From assembly GCF_007741515.1 (NCBI RefSeq), contig NZ_CP036263.1, positions 4,141,178-4,205,177 of the forward strand: a stretch of 64,000 nucleotides of DNA. Direction: 5' to 3'. The stretch is from Adhaeretor mobilis. Lineage in GTDB: Bacteria > Planctomycetota > Planctomycetia > Pirellulales > Lacipirellulaceae. The translations under genes were made by a program, and so were the position numbers. Shown here piece by piece: positions 55,424-64,000 of the stretch (position 1 is its first letter; the number at the start of each line of letters is the position of its first letter). The notes under the pieces are model-generated. The model was not told the origin of the DNA, searched no databases, and saw nothing but the letters and a program-made list of their open reading frames with translations.

Positions 55424-55864
55424 TCAAGTGGTTTCTAGATCGCTCAGAGACACATCGACATCAGAGGCCGCGTCGATGACCCGGCTCCAATCGCCGCCGT
55501 AGCTTCCGGTAGATCCTGCCGTCTCAGCAGCTCGTTGGCATTCGATACAACTAGTTGCGTAAGGCAATGCTTTGAGCCGCATCAGCGGAATCTTGCCGTT
55601 GCAAATCTCGCACAGGCCATAGGTACCTTTGCGAATCTGATCCAACGCATTCTCGATGTTGCCCAGCTCCCGACTTTCAACTTCAGCCAACTTCGAGCTG
55701 ATCTCATCTTGGGAAGCATCCAGGGCCGCGTCAACGACATCGCTGCCAATTTGCTCGCGCAGCGATTGGAGCAGGCTAAGGTCGCCAGCTAGGGCTCTGC
55801 GCAGTGCGTCGCGACGCATAATGAGTAGTTCGCGCAGTTTTTCGAGTGATTCTTTGCGGGCCAT
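55424..55864 (-). CDS. DksA/TraR-type zinc-finger protein
   Basis: The 146-residue protein has an N-terminal helical hairpin (residues 4-75) and a four-Cys zinc finger CEICNGKI-x-CIEC between 92 and 115 (YGLCEICNGKIPLMRLKALP). It belongs to the DksA/TraR superfamily that enters the RNA polymerase secondary channel. The tip of the coiled coil lacks the DxxDxA form of DksA (it has IGSDVVDAALDAS), so a ppGpp-partner role is uncertain. The start is ATG 55864. Confidence 0.88.
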   Translation of the reverse strand: MARKESLEKLRELLIMRRDALRRALAGDLSLLQSLREQIGSDVVDAALDASQDEISSKLAEVESRELGNIENALDQIRKGTYGLCEICNGKIPLMRLKALPYATSCIECQRAAETAGSTGSYGGDWSRVIDAASDVDVSLSDLETT

Positions 55865-56529
55865 GATTCTGTTCTTTCGTTCGGTGGTAACGCCAAGACG
55901 TTTCCTGCCGGTCTACTTTTCTCTCGCATCCTGCGTGCGGTCTGCGTTGCCTGTTGTCTGGACTCTCTGTTCTGTCCTTCTGCCACAACCAAAGGAGACG
56001 ACTCAATTTAGATCGCCAGCCTCGTTGTGAAACCACCTGTCCACGCCGTACTTTGCGGGCATCGAGGTAACGTAACTATAGTACGCAAACGGCGGAAAAA
56101 AGGTCACTCTAGTGGTGGTTTCCCACTCCAAGTGTATTTTACGCCGCTCTTATCGACACAACTCTATTAAAGATAAAGACTTGTGGCTAACAGGGCAGCT
56201 AGGGAGTCCTGTGTTCGCGAGGCCATTGGCAACTTCTGCAGATGGACATGCCGCCGGATTCTATGTTCACCCGCGGGGTATCTCTAGGTCCACGCACTCT
56301 TTTATCGACCTCGTCACCTCCGGCGTATAACGGGCGGAGCGAGAATGCCGAATATGCTGGCTCTGCGAGCCCGTTTCGGCCAACTTTTATGTCACTCCAG
56401 ACTTTGATAGACGTGTTTTGTAGGGGTGGGTTGTATTTTTGACCTACCCTTGCACAACGCCAACGTGGAAGTCTAGGTGTCCACACTAAGGCCGCTTTCC
56501 CCAAGAAGTCGCATCCGAATTGAAATTCC
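55865..56529. other. 665-bp gap between divergent genes, no gene found
   Basis: Short open frames occur on both strands but none has recognisable content. GGGTGGGT (56424-56431) can pair with ACCTACCC (56442-56449) at 7 of 8 positions around a 10-nt T-rich loop. A weak stem with CGCCGT and ACGGCG lies at about 56045-56095. Promoters for both flanking genes presumably lie here but none could be placed with confidence. Confidence 0.35.
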
Positions 56530-59433
56530 ATGAGCACAACTGCCCCTATTGCCCCCTCCGAAAATCAAGCCTTGCAAAGTGAGGCTGGACAGGTCAGCGT
56601 CCAGACCGGCGAGTCTTCGCCCCAGCTACGTGACTTCCGTGGTGAGAAGTTTACCGTTGGCTCCAGCGCGCGTTGCGATCTGCAACTCGCCGAAGGCAAA
56701 GTTCAACCGCTGCACTTCGTGCTGGCGAAAAAGCCCGATGGCATGCAACTCACCACTTGGGCTACAGGGGTTCAACTCAACGGCAGCCCAGTTCAAGCAG
56801 CAGCAATTCATCCGGGAGACGTGGTATCGCTGGGAGACGTGCAACTTGAATGGCTTGCAGCTATAACCCCAAAGCCAGCCTTTTCGGGTACCAACTCCTT
56901 CGATAAACCAGTCGACTGGAACGCCAATATAAGCGAGACACAGGATTCAACTGATGCGGTACCGACTAAATCCGAGTCAGTCACTACAGGGCAATCTGCC
57001 TCACGGCAAGCCTTTAGCGATTGCATTGTCTTTGAAGCGACAAGCGGTTTGCTAAGTAATCGCGGTCGCTGTCGTAAGTTGGTAGAAAGCTGCCGCCAGT
57101 CCCGTGGCAATGCGCAGCAACTTGCTACTGAAATCGTGCAACTCGAAAAGCGATTGGCCGCAGCCTCTCAAGAACGCCTAGCTCAACAAGCTAATGTGGA
57201 GAGACTTAGCACTCAACTCGCCGAGAGTGTAGAAACTGAAAACAGGGACAATAGCCAGGCCGAGTGGGAGCTTGCGTCCTTACGCGAACAGCTCGCAACG
57301 GCGCAAAAGGAACTTAGCGAGCAGCTTGAGAGGAACGGACAGTTACAGGAGCAGTTTGCCAGCATCCGTGCAGAGCTGAGCCAGCTTACGGACGCCAACG
57401 CAGACGAACCCACAGAACAGGAAGCTCTCGGTGAGCAGCTTGCCAATCAGGAACGCCAGCTCGATGAAGTTCGTCAGGAACTTGTAGCCACTCGCGAATC
57501 GCTCAAAGCAACGGAACTAAAATTTGTTGAACAAACAAGGCTGTACACCGAGCTGCAAGAACAGCTTAATACGAAGAGCGAGGAAGTCGCGTCTCTCAAA
57601 GAGCAACTCTCGCAAGCCAAGCTAGCCGGCGAAGAAGCCAGTGCGCTTGCCCAGCGATGCGAAACACTGCAGTCGTCAGTTGACGAATCAGAGAAACGCA
57701 TCGCCGAACTGAGTGAACTAAACCAACAGCGTGACGAGGAATTGGTCGAACTTCGAACTTCAAGAGAATCTTGGTTGACAGAGAAGTCACAATGGACTGC
57801 CGAACAAACCGCTCAACAGGCTTCGCTCGCAGCTCTTAGCGAGCAACTGGAAGTAGCCCGTGAACGCGACCAGGCTGAATTGGCTAGCTCCCAAACAGAA
57901 CGTGCTGAACTACTCGAACAGCTTGCTGCTGCCAAGAGTGAGCTGGAAGAGTTGCGTAGCTCGGCAGACCAGCAATTGGCTGTGGCCGCAGAGCAAAAAC
58001 AAAAGCAAGACGCTTGGCAGTTTGAGAAAGCCAGCTTGGAAAGCCAGCTGACCGAGAAGTCGCAGTTGGTTATTGACCTGAAAAAGGATCTCAAGAATGC
58101 TGCCGAGAACAGTCAGTCCGAGATTGAGCAAATCAACAACGAGCAACTCAGCGGCGAGCGTGATCGCCTAGCTGCTGAGCTTGCGATGGCCAACGACTCA
58201 CTTGCTGAACTCCGCAAGCTTTCCAGTCAACAAGAGCAACAATTGCAAGCTCTGCAGCAGAGTAATGCCGCTGCACCTGAAGCCACGGAAGAAGAATTCG
58301 CAGAAGTGGTCGAAAAGCTCGAATTCCTTACTACAGAGCTGAAAGGTTCGCGGAATCGCTGCACCGAGGCCGAGACCCGCTCTGCTGAATTACAGGCACT
58401 TCTTGATCAAGCAACCGAGCAATTAACTCAACTCGGTTCGCAGGCCACCCAACAATTATCGTCCGACTTTACCTCCAAGGCTGTTGAGGAGCCCCATCCC
58501 GAAGTCAGTGAAGAAAATACCCTCGAGGTAGCTGTCGATAACTCCACGAATGAAGCGGTCGACGCGCTTCGCGATGTGCCAACTTCGGACGGAGGCAACG
58601 CCTCAATCGAAACCGTAGAAGCAGAAACCTCTGAAGATGCCGGTGCAACTACTGAGGAGCAGAGAACCCCAAAGCAAGATCCCTTTGCTGCTAGAACTCA
58701 GCCTGCCGAGCCAGAATCAACCGGTGGTTCGCAGTCGACCTCGTTTATAGAGCAGTACGCACATCTCTTAGAGGAAGAGGGCGAAGAAGTTGAGCCCGAG
58801 ACCGCCCCCAGAGCCAATTTACTCTTGGACGAAGAGCACCTTCCTGCTTCGAAAGAAAACGTCGAAGAGGATGGAGACGAAGCTCTGCAAGCCTACATGG
58901 CCAGCATGATGAGCCGCGTACGCGGTGATGGCCCTATTGCTGCACCAAAAGTAACCAAGCCTGCTGTGAAGCCGAAGCCGGTAGCTCGCACCAAGGAGCA
59001 AGACACCGCCACGCAAGAAGAATACACTGCTCCCATAGACCCGATTAGCATTGAAGAACTTCGCCAGTCTTCCAATAAACCCAAACTAACTTCCGACCTA
59101 GGAGCCTTACGTGACCTAGCGAATAGCTCGGCACGCAGCGCGATTGCCAAGAGCAGCAAACGGCGGCACTATGAGATCGCCATTAGCAAACTCATCATCT
59201 GCGGTATCGCTCTGCCAACAGCCGGCTACCTGATGTATGCAGCCAAGAGCTTCACCGGGTTGATGTTCCTGGGCGGAGCCGTCACGGCAATCGCTGGCGC
59301 GTATTCTGGCGTGCAACTCTTAGGCTGCCTGCTTCGCGCGATTCGAGACGGTTCGTGGAACGGCTTTGAAGACGGCTCAAAACCCAGCAAGCGAAAGATC
59401 GCCCTACCCATCGACGGCGTTTCTGAGAGGTAG
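56530..59433 (+). CDS. FHA-domain, coiled-coil membrane protein
   Basis: The 967-residue protein starts with an FHA-like domain (about 25-115; FTVGSSARCDLQLAEGKVQP and a NGSPV loop) that would read phosphothreonine. A very long Gln/Glu/Leu-rich coiled coil spans about 190-645. An acidic, low-complexity stretch follows (650-850). Two hydrophobic helices lie near residues 885-935 (KLIICGIALPTAGYLMYAA and GLMFLGGAVTAIAGAYSGV), so the protein is anchored near its C-terminus with the FHA end in the cytoplasm. No kinase gene is nearby. Its job is unknown; a scaffold or curvature role is only inferred. ATG 56530. Confidence 0.85.
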   Translation: MSTTAPIAPSENQALQSEAGQVSVQTGESSPQLRDFRGEKFTVGSSARCDLQLAEGKVQPLHFVLAKKPDGMQLTTWATGVQLNGSPVQAAAIHPGDVVSLGDVQLEWLAAITPKPAFSGTNSFDKPVDWNANISETQDSTDAVPTKSESVTTGQSASRQAFSDCIVFEATSGLLSNRGRCRKLVESCRQSRGNAQQLATEIVQLEKRLAAASQERLAQQANVERLSTQLAESVETENRDNSQAEWELASLREQLATAQKELSEQLERNGQLQEQFASIRAELSQLTDANADEPTEQEALGEQLANQERQLDEVRQELVATRESLKATELKFVEQTRLYTELQEQLNTKSEEVASLKEQLSQAKLAGEEASALAQRCETLQSSVDESEKRIAELSELNQQRDEELVELRTSRESWLTEKSQWTAEQTAQQASLAALSEQLEVARERDQAELASSQTERAELLEQLAAAKSELEELRSSADQQLAVAAEQKQKQDAWQFEKASLESQLTEKSQLVIDLKKDLKNAAENSQSEIEQINNEQLSGERDRLAAELAMANDSLAELRKLSSQQEQQLQALQQSNAAAPEATEEEFAEVVEKLEFLTTELKGSRNRCTEAETRSAELQALLDQATEQLTQLGSQATQQLSSDFTSKAVEEPHPEVSEENTLEVAVDNSTNEAVDALRDVPTSDGGNASIETVEAETSEDAGATTEEQRTPKQDPFAARTQPAEPESTGGSQSTSFIEQYAHLLEEEGEEVEPETAPRANLLLDEEHLPASKENVEEDGDEALQAYMASMMSRVRGDGPIAAPKVTKPAVKPKPVARTKEQDTATQEEYTAPIDPISIEELRQSSNKPKLTSDLGALRDLANSSARSAIAKSSKRRHYEIAISKLIICGIALPTAGYLMYAAKSFTGLMFLGGAVTAIAGAYSGVQLLGCLLRAIRDGSWNGFEDGSKPSKRKIALPIDGVSER

Positions 59434-59471
59434 ACCGAGCCGCAAGCCTAGGGCTTCGAGCCGGTCATATC

Positions 59472-60485
59472 TCAGAATCCTCGAGCCGCCTTCACGTCGT
59501 CCAAATCTCGCAGATGGTAGTCGATACCCACGTAGTCGAGCACGCGGCAAAGTCCCTTCAACGCGATACTCATCCCGTCAGGCCCGCTAAAGCCCCCGTA
59601 CTGCCCCCCACCTTTTAAGTGCGGTTCGAGATCGAGAATCACTCCCGGAATACCCCGCTTCTTCAGGCGTCGCTCAAGCTTGGGAATCTCCTCAGCAAAG
59701 TCCGCTAGAATTTGAACGTGGCCGCTGTCCCCTTCGTCGGCAGGCACAAAGTTCTTCAGCATCTCTTCGTCTACGTGTCCCACCGGCTTATTTAATCGAG
59801 GATCGCGATAGTCCTTAATGTGCATCCAGCCCAGGCTCGGCTTCATCGCTTGGTATTGCTCGATACACTCGTTGGTGTTGTAACCTTGGCAAACGATATT
59901 GGCTCCGTCGAAGATTGTGACCATCGCCGGGTGATTTACTTTGCGATGAAGCTCTGCCATGAGTTGCCCGGTTTGACCAACGAGATTGGCTTCGATCTCT
60001 AGACCGAAAGTCAGATCGCTGCGATGGCACACATCGGCGATCTCGCCCAACTGGTCGACGGCTTGTGGCAGGTACTCCCACGGGTCTTCACCCTTGGGGT
60101 GATAGAAAGAAAAACCACGAATGAGTTTTGTCTCGAAGGCATGGGCCATATCGCATGCCTTCTGTACTTCGCTCTTGAGGTACTTTTTGAACGGCACAAA
60201 ACGATTCTTCGTGCCGTCCTTTTTATCCACAAGCTTCACCTTGCCAATCGGTGAACCGATCGAGGCGACATTCATCCCGTACTCGTCTTCCAGATGGCGC
60301 AGCTTGGTGATTTCGCTCTTGTTGAGTTGCATCACATTCTTAATGCCGTTGCCGACATCAACAAAACGCAGGCTGTAGTATTGCAAGCCCAGCGATGCAA
60401 ACGCAGCAAACTGCTCGACAGCTGTCTTGTGGTTGGCAGCCTCGTCGGCGAAGCCGGACAGGATAACGCTCGGTAAATGGGGCAT
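59472..60485 (-). CDS. Sugar phosphate isomerase/epimerase-like TIM-barrel protein
   Basis: The 337-residue protein has the AP-endonuclease-2/xylose-isomerase-like barrel: SLRFVDVGNG near the start, IRGFSFYHPKGEDP, FGLEIEAN, VTIFDGANIVCQG and HIKDYRDPR, which supply Glu/Asp/His metal ligands. Members isomerise or epimerise sugars or act on inositol derivatives. The substrate is unknown. It converges with the FHA gene, and queF begins 65 bp upstream on the same strand. Confidence 0.85.
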   Translation of the reverse strand: MPHLPSVILSGFADEAANHKTAVEQFAAFASLGLQYYSLRFVDVGNGIKNVMQLNKSEITKLRHLEDEYGMNVASIGSPIGKVKLVDKKDGTKNRFVPFKKYLKSEVQKACDMAHAFETKLIRGFSFYHPKGEDPWEYLPQAVDQLGEIADVCHRSDLTFGLEIEANLVGQTGQLMAELHRKVNHPAMVTIFDGANIVCQGYNTNECIEQYQAMKPSLGWMHIKDYRDPRLNKPVGHVDEEMLKNFVPADEGDSGHVQILADFAEEIPKLERRLKKRGIPGVILDLEPHLKGGGQYGGFSGPDGMSIALKGLCRVLDYVGIDYHLRDLDDVKAARGF

Positions 60486-60550
60486 AAGGGGTCTCGATAG
60501 GGCGATGTTAAAAGTGATGGGCTGGTTAGTTTTGCCATAGCTATGGAGGA

Positions 60551-60907
60551 CTACACGACGGCGGAGTACTGGACGACAACTGTCTCGGTAATTCCGCCCC
60601 GAGCGCCAAAGGCCGCCTCAACTTTAAGCCACCTGGGTTCAAGCATGATCGCCAAGTCGTCAACGATAGTGTTCGTGACCATCTCGTAGAAAATGCCCTC
60701 ATTGCGATAACTTTGCAGATAGAACTTCAAGCTCTTCAGCTCAACGCACTTCTTATTGGGCGTATAAGTGATGGTGATCGTCCCAAAGTCGGGCTGGCCT
60801 GTTTTGGGGCAGACCGAGGTGAACTCAGGAGCCACAATTTCAATCTTGTAATCGCGATGGGGGTACTGGTTCTCGAAGGTTTCCAGCAGATCTCGTGACT
60901 CACTCAT
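60551..60907 (-). CDS. queF: preQ0 reductase (7-cyano-7-deazaguanine reductase)
   Basis: The 118-residue NADPH-dependent enzyme reduces the nitrile of preQ0 to preQ1, the last step before transfer to tRNA. Nucleophile Cys33 ([11 protein letters not shown]) and proton donor Asp40 are present, as is the QueF motif [11 protein letters not shown] with the substrate-binding Glu. It is the short, single-domain (Bacillus-type) form. ATG 60907 is the first start. It diverges from queC across a 416-bp gap with repeats. Confidence 0.95.
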   Translation of the reverse strand: MSESRDLLETFENQYPHRDYKIEIVAPEFTSVCPKTGQPDFGTITITYTPNKKCVELKSLKFYLQSYRNEGIFYEMVTNTIVDDLAIMLEPRWLKVEAAFGARGGITETVVVQYSAVV

Positions 60908-61323
60908 TTTGGCTCGTTTATTCTTCTCGGGTTGGCTAGGAGGCAGACATATCTATCTACTTGGGGAGCAGCTATTGTGGCATGATGCAACAGAATTTCA
61001 ACGGGAGGCCCCAGAGGCTGGAGCCGACCGAGATTTCTGACGATTAACCCTTAAATCACAAAGTTCACGAAGATCACAGAGAGTTGATTCGTCATCTAGC
61101 CATATCGGGATACACTCGGGTGACTCAGCTAGGATCCACCAATAAATACTGAAGAACTACTGCCGAAGAGCTACTAATTACTTGCGAACATAAGAGCTAA
61201 CTTCTGACTACCAGCCTTTGTGCTCTTTGCGTCCTTTGTGGTAAAAAGCCTTGCAGGCAGGATTTACCGCATCAGAGGCTAAGTCGATTCCAAAAACATC
61301 ACCGCGAGAGATCAATTCGGTTT
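60908..61323. repeat. 416-bp gap with facing arms of the 9-nt unit repeat
   Basis: The left arm (61051-61083) has three 9-nt units of the type TCACAAAGT. The right arm (61215-61247) carries the reverse complement of three similar units (CCACAAAGG type). The arms are 131 bp apart and flank AT-richer DNA with no ORF of note. A preQ1 riboswitch was looked for before queC and not recognised. The queF and queC promoters should lie in the outer parts. Confidence 0.55.
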
Positions 61324-62034
61324 ATGAGTAACGAAAAGAAACCAGCGGTAGCCCTACTTTCCGGCGGCCTCGATTCAGCCACCACTGCCGCCATAGCGCT
61401 CAGCGAGGGCTACCAGGTTCACGGCCTAACCATCGACTACGGGCAGCGGCATCGTTTCGAGCTTCAGTCAGCGAAGCGAGTGGCTGAGGCACTATCGCTC
61501 GCCTCGCATCGGGTGCTGAGGATCGATCTTGCTGCGCTCGGCGGCAGCGCCCTGACAGCGGATATCGACGTTCCGCAGGATCGTACCGAAGCAGAAATGT
61601 CCGACAGCATCCCCGTGACCTACGTCCCGGCCCGTAACACGGTCATGCTCTCGCTGGCGTTGGCTCAGGCTGAGGTGCTAGGAGCGGCCGACCTGTTCAT
61701 CGGCGTGAATGCCGTTGACTACAGTGGCTATCCCGATTGCCGAGGGGAGTTCATCACCGCATTTGAGAACACAGCAAACCTCGCAACGAAAGCCGGCGTC
61801 GAAGGCACTCTGAAGTTCCGAGTCCACACGCCGTTGATCGATCTCACCAAGGCACAGATCATATCTCAAGGAACTGCTCTGGGCGTTGATTACGCGCTCA
61901 CCCACACTTGCTATTCGCCAAACAGTGCGGGAGTTTCCTGCGGTCGTTGCGACGCTTGCCAATTGCGCTATCAAGGGTTTCAGACGGCAGGGCTTATTGA
62001 TCCGATTGCGTACCAAACACAACCAACTGCCTGA
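61324..62034 (+). CDS. queC: 7-cyano-7-deazaguanine synthase
   Basis: The 236-residue ATP-dependent enzyme converts 7-carboxy-7-deazaguanine to preQ0. It has the P-loop [11 protein letters not shown] at the start, [10 protein letters not shown], and the C-terminal zinc cysteines ([17 protein letters not shown]). ATG 61324 immediately precedes the P-loop strand. The queE gene lies 18 bp downstream and supplies its substrate, so they are an operon. No queD (6-carboxytetrahydropterin synthase) is visible nearby. Confidence 0.96.
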   Translation: MSNEKKPAVALLSGGLDSATTAAIALSEGYQVHGLTIDYGQRHRFELQSAKRVAEALSLASHRVLRIDLAALGGSALTADIDVPQDRTEAEMSDSIPVTYVPARNTVMLSLALAQAEVLGAADLFIGVNAVDYSGYPDCRGEFITAFENTANLATKAGVEGTLKFRVHTPLIDLTKAQIISQGTALGVDYALTHTCYSPNSAGVSCGRCDACQLRYQGFQTAGLIDPIAYQTQPTA

Positions 62035-62052
62035 GCAGACTCACTGCGTCCC

Positions 62053-62754
62053 ATGAAGATTGCCGAAATCTATAAATCGATCCAAGGAGAAGGCTTGCAC
62101 ACGGGCAAGCACAGCGTGTTTGTGCGCGCTAGCGGGTGCAACTTGCGCTGCTGGTTTTGCGATACGCCCTATGCCTCGTGGCAGCCCGAGGGTTGTGACT
62201 ACACGGTCGATGAGATTGCCGCGGAGATCGAAGAGTGGGACTGCCAGCACGTAGTCCTTACGGGCGGCGAACCGATGCTGTTCTCCGAGCTGCTGCCTCT
62301 TACCGAAACTCTACGAGCCAGTGGCAAGCATATCACTATCGAAACCGCAGGCACCCTGTATTTGCCGGTTGAATGCGACCTCATGTCGATCAGCCCTAAG
62401 CTCGCTGGTAGCGCTCCCCGTGGTGAGGAGCACACTCGTTGGCGACGACGCCACGAACGGCAACGCGATCGACCGGAAATCATAGCTCAGCTGATCGCCG
62501 AGTACGACTATCAATTGAAGTTTGTCGTCGATGAGCCGGCTGATCTTGCTGAGATCAAAGCTTACGTTTCTCGCCTTAAGCAGTTCAATCCAGAGCAACT
62601 CAATCCCGAGCGAATCATGCTCATGCCCCAAGGCAATTCGCCTGAGGAATTAGCCGCTCGAAACGACTGGGTTCAAAAGGCCTGCGAGGAGCAGGGCTGG
62701 ACATTCTGCCCAAGGCTGCAAATCGAGTGGTTCGGACCGGTGCGGGGTACATGA
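62053..62754 (+). CDS. queE: 7-carboxy-7-deazaguanine synthase
   Basis: The 233-residue radical SAM enzyme contracts the ring of 6-carboxytetrahydropterin. The cluster motif CNLRCWFC gives Cys29, Cys33 and Cys36 in CxxxCxxC form. The glycine motif TGGEPML and the N-terminal SIQGEG substrate loop are present. It follows queC by 18 bp. An insertion of about 25 basic residues (near 120-145, an Arg/Glu-rich stretch) is longer than in some relatives. Confidence 0.95.
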   Translation: MKIAEIYKSIQGEGLHTGKHSVFVRASGCNLRCWFCDTPYASWQPEGCDYTVDEIAAEIEEWDCQHVVLTGGEPMLFSELLPLTETLRASGKHITIETAGTLYLPVECDLMSISPKLAGSAPRGEEHTRWRRRHERQRDRPEIIAQLIAEYDYQLKFVVDEPADLAEIKAYVSRLKQFNPEQLNPERIMLMPQGNSPEELAARNDWVQKACEEQGWTFCPRLQIEWFGPVRGT

Positions 62755-62797
62755 GTGAGCTTCTTAAGCCGAAGTGCATCAGCTCGTGGCTCGGGGC

Positions 62798-63151
62798 TTA
62801 CTGTTGCTTGGACGTCTCTAGCAGTCTCGCAACCTCTTCAACAGCCGTTTGTAGCGAGCGGACTGCCATTTGAAAGTTCATGTGCGTCGAAATCTCTGGT
62901 TGAATCTCTGCAAAGTCGACAGTCGCGGCTTGCAGCTTCGTAAGTTTTTTCTTCGCTTGGCGCACGTACGCGTCGCCGTCTTGTTCCTTCCAAGCGGTGC
63001 CTAGAGACAAGAGGTAATCGTAGAGCGTTCGCTGCACGTCGCGCAATTCGTCATCTTCTTCAGCTTCTTCACTGTGCTTGATGAAGGTGCGAACCATCCA
63101 AACATGCGTTAGCGCAGAGTCCAAGCGTTGCATCAATTCGTGCGAAGTCAT
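62798..63151 (-). CDS. Conserved hypothetical helical protein
   Basis: The 117-residue protein is predicted all-helical with conserved-looking Trp18 and many Glu/Lys (MTSHELMQRLDSALTHVWMV). No signal peptide, membrane segment or metal motif is seen. Its ATG overlaps the TGA of the upstream transporter gene in ATGA, so the two are translationally coupled. A cytoplasmic partner of the transporter is possible but not shown. Confidence 0.7.
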   Translation of the reverse strand: MTSHELMQRLDSALTHVWMVRTFIKHSEEAEEDDELRDVQRTLYDYLLSLGTAWKEQDGDAYVRQAKKKLTKLQAATVDFAEIQPEISTHMNFQMAVRSLQTAVEEVARLLETSKQQ

Positions 63152-64000
63152 ACTGTGCTGTCGCCATTCTCGCCGGTTCTCGTCCCACCCGTGATGGCAT
63201 CTTTGGATCGTTGCTCGATGGCGGAAGCCTCTGCCGCCGAAAGTTCGGCCGGTTTGATGGGGTCATCTGGCTCGGCAGGCGGGGCAGTCGATTGCTTGGG
63301 AGGTGTTCCTCGCGGCGCAAAAACTAGCGTAATCGCGGCTCCGGCGATCACCAAAATCATTCCGGCCATGAAGAAGGAACTAATCTGCCCTGCCAAGCCG
63401 GCTGCCCAAGTGGAGATCAGCGTGCTCACAACCGGAGCGCCACCAAAAACCAGCGGCATCACGTAAACCGGCTTTCCACCGAAGTTGAAAGCCAGAATGA
63501 TGCCCAACGCGCCGATCGCCCCCGCGGCACCTGCGGCCAAACTCCACATAGTGCCGGAGAAATTGCCGTAGTGACTTTGCTCGGGACTGACCGCCAGGAT
63601 CAAATTTGGCACGACCACGGCTATTGCAAAGTACGCAACGCCAACACACAGTAACGGCCGCATTCGACTATGTCCCATCGCGGCTTGACCTTTGTGAAGC
63701 AACGGCCCGTACGCGCCCCAGCAGAGGACGGTGGTCACGATGGAAAGAATTTGCAGAACCTTCCTGGAGAACCAACTACCCGTCTCGTCAGTGAGCTCAG
63801 TCTCTGCCGCTGCGACTGGGGCATCTGCTTCTGCGGCTACCGCCGGTTTTTCAGCCTCGGGCTTTTCCTTCTTAGGAGCTTGCGTTAGCACTGTCACCGC
63901 ACCGAGCAGCACCATGATCAGCCCCGCCTGAAAAAGCGGGCCAATTTCGCGCAGCTTCTTCGCCATGTAAATCGTGAGGAAGGAATTCACGACCGGCGCG
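63148..64000 (-). CDS. EamA/RhaT-like transporter, C-terminal part (5' end outside window)
   Basis: The frame is open at the right edge; the GTG at 63990 is internal, so the N-terminus is missing. The visible 280 residues have at least seven hydrophobic segments, e.g. FQAGLIMVLLGAVTVL and AGMILVIAGAAITLVFA, in a layout like drug/metabolite or rhamnose-type transporters. A Glu/Pro/Ala-rich loop of about 35 residues follows the first visible segment, and the C-terminal 50 residues are charged and disordered. Substrate unknown. The stop overlaps the next gene's ATG. Confidence 0.75.
   Translation of the reverse strand, partial: APVVNSFLTIYMAKKLREIGPLFQAGLIMVLLGAVTVLTQAPKKEKPEAEKPAVAAEADAPVAAAETELTDETGSWFSRKVLQILSIVTTVLCWGAYGPLLHKGQAAMGHSRMRPLLCVGVAYFAIAVVVPNLILAVSPEQSHYGNFSGTMWSLAAGAAGAIGALGIILAFNFGGKPVYVMPLVFGGAPVVSTLISTWAAGLAGQISSFFMAGMILVIAGAAITLVFAPRGTPPKQSTAPPAEPDDPIKPAELSAAEASAIEQRSKDAITGGTRTGENGDSTV

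Noticed and set aside
60908..61323. preQ1 riboswitch before queC
   Set aside because: The expected loop and A-rich tail pattern could not be found; the visible structure is the 9-nt repeat.

Overview
The window reads as chromosomal DNA of a planctomycete, most like the Pirellulales. This rests on recalled family patterns, not on a search: a fused type I dehydroquinase/shikimate dehydrogenase, a YeiP-type EF-P, a single-TM-cluster FtsK/EssC-like ATPase beside WXG100-like proteins, Gly/Tyr-rich secreted proteins, a Lys/Ala-rich histone-like protein, many genes without a clear Shine-Dalgarno, and mid-50s GC judged by eye. Both edges cut genes. No tRNA, rRNA, CRISPR array, transposase or phage gene was recognised.

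Layout. 0-2.8 kb: end of a sigma-54 activator, then mutL. 2.9-6.0 kb: arsenic operon arsR-arsD-arsA-arsC with a promoter/operator but no arsenite pump. 6.3-8.6 kb: shikimate genes aroDE and aroK. 8.6-11.4 kb: prepilin peptidase, an unknown protein and an OmpA-like lipoprotein. 11.8-13.2 kb: hisH and hisA. 13.5-17.4 kb: EF-G paralogue and a convergent ABC-2 permease. 18.3-22.0 kb: a 1205-residue fatty acyl-AMP ligase/acyl carrier/alpha-oxoamine synthase fusion. 22.3-27.4 kb: a four-gene cluster with two tiny WXG100-like proteins, a coiled-coil protein and a 1313-residue membrane-anchored FtsK/EssC-like ATPase, the best candidate for an undescribed secretion system. 27.7-32.3 kb: uup, a convergent arsM and eno. 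32.5-37.0 kb: mostly envelope proteins of unknown role and a DUF4160/DUF2442 pair. 37.0-46.0 kb: surE, guaA, a four-helix-bundle gene broken by TGA, ettA, a VOC protein, the histone-like protein, a sterol-desaturase-family enzyme, an EfpL-type factor and proC. 46.3-48.5 kb: a secreted protein with MPK repeats, a small lipoprotein and a SelA-like protein lacking the PLP lysine. 48.8-56 kb: tail-specific protease, metallo-hydrolase, trpD, a nucleoside-hydrolase-like protein, HtrA-like protease and a DksA/TraR zinc finger. 56.5-64 kb: FHA/coiled-coil membrane protein, TIM-barrel isomerase, queuosine genes queF, queC, queE and a partial EamA-like transporter.

How genes work together. ArsR/D/A/C and ArsM form an arsenic response (sense, carry, reduce, methylate), with the export channel to be sought elsewhere. 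AroDE and AroK cover three shikimate steps. QueE, QueC and QueF cover three of the four steps from the QueD product to preQ1.

Intergenic DNA is unusually rich in inverted repeats. One family is built from 9-nt units (consensus near NNCRCARAG), found as facing arms at 11.43-11.66 kb and 61.05-61.25 kb and as a single arm at 36.32 kb. Other hairpins sit at 27.56, 29.49, 46.09-46.18 and 48.67-48.81 kb.
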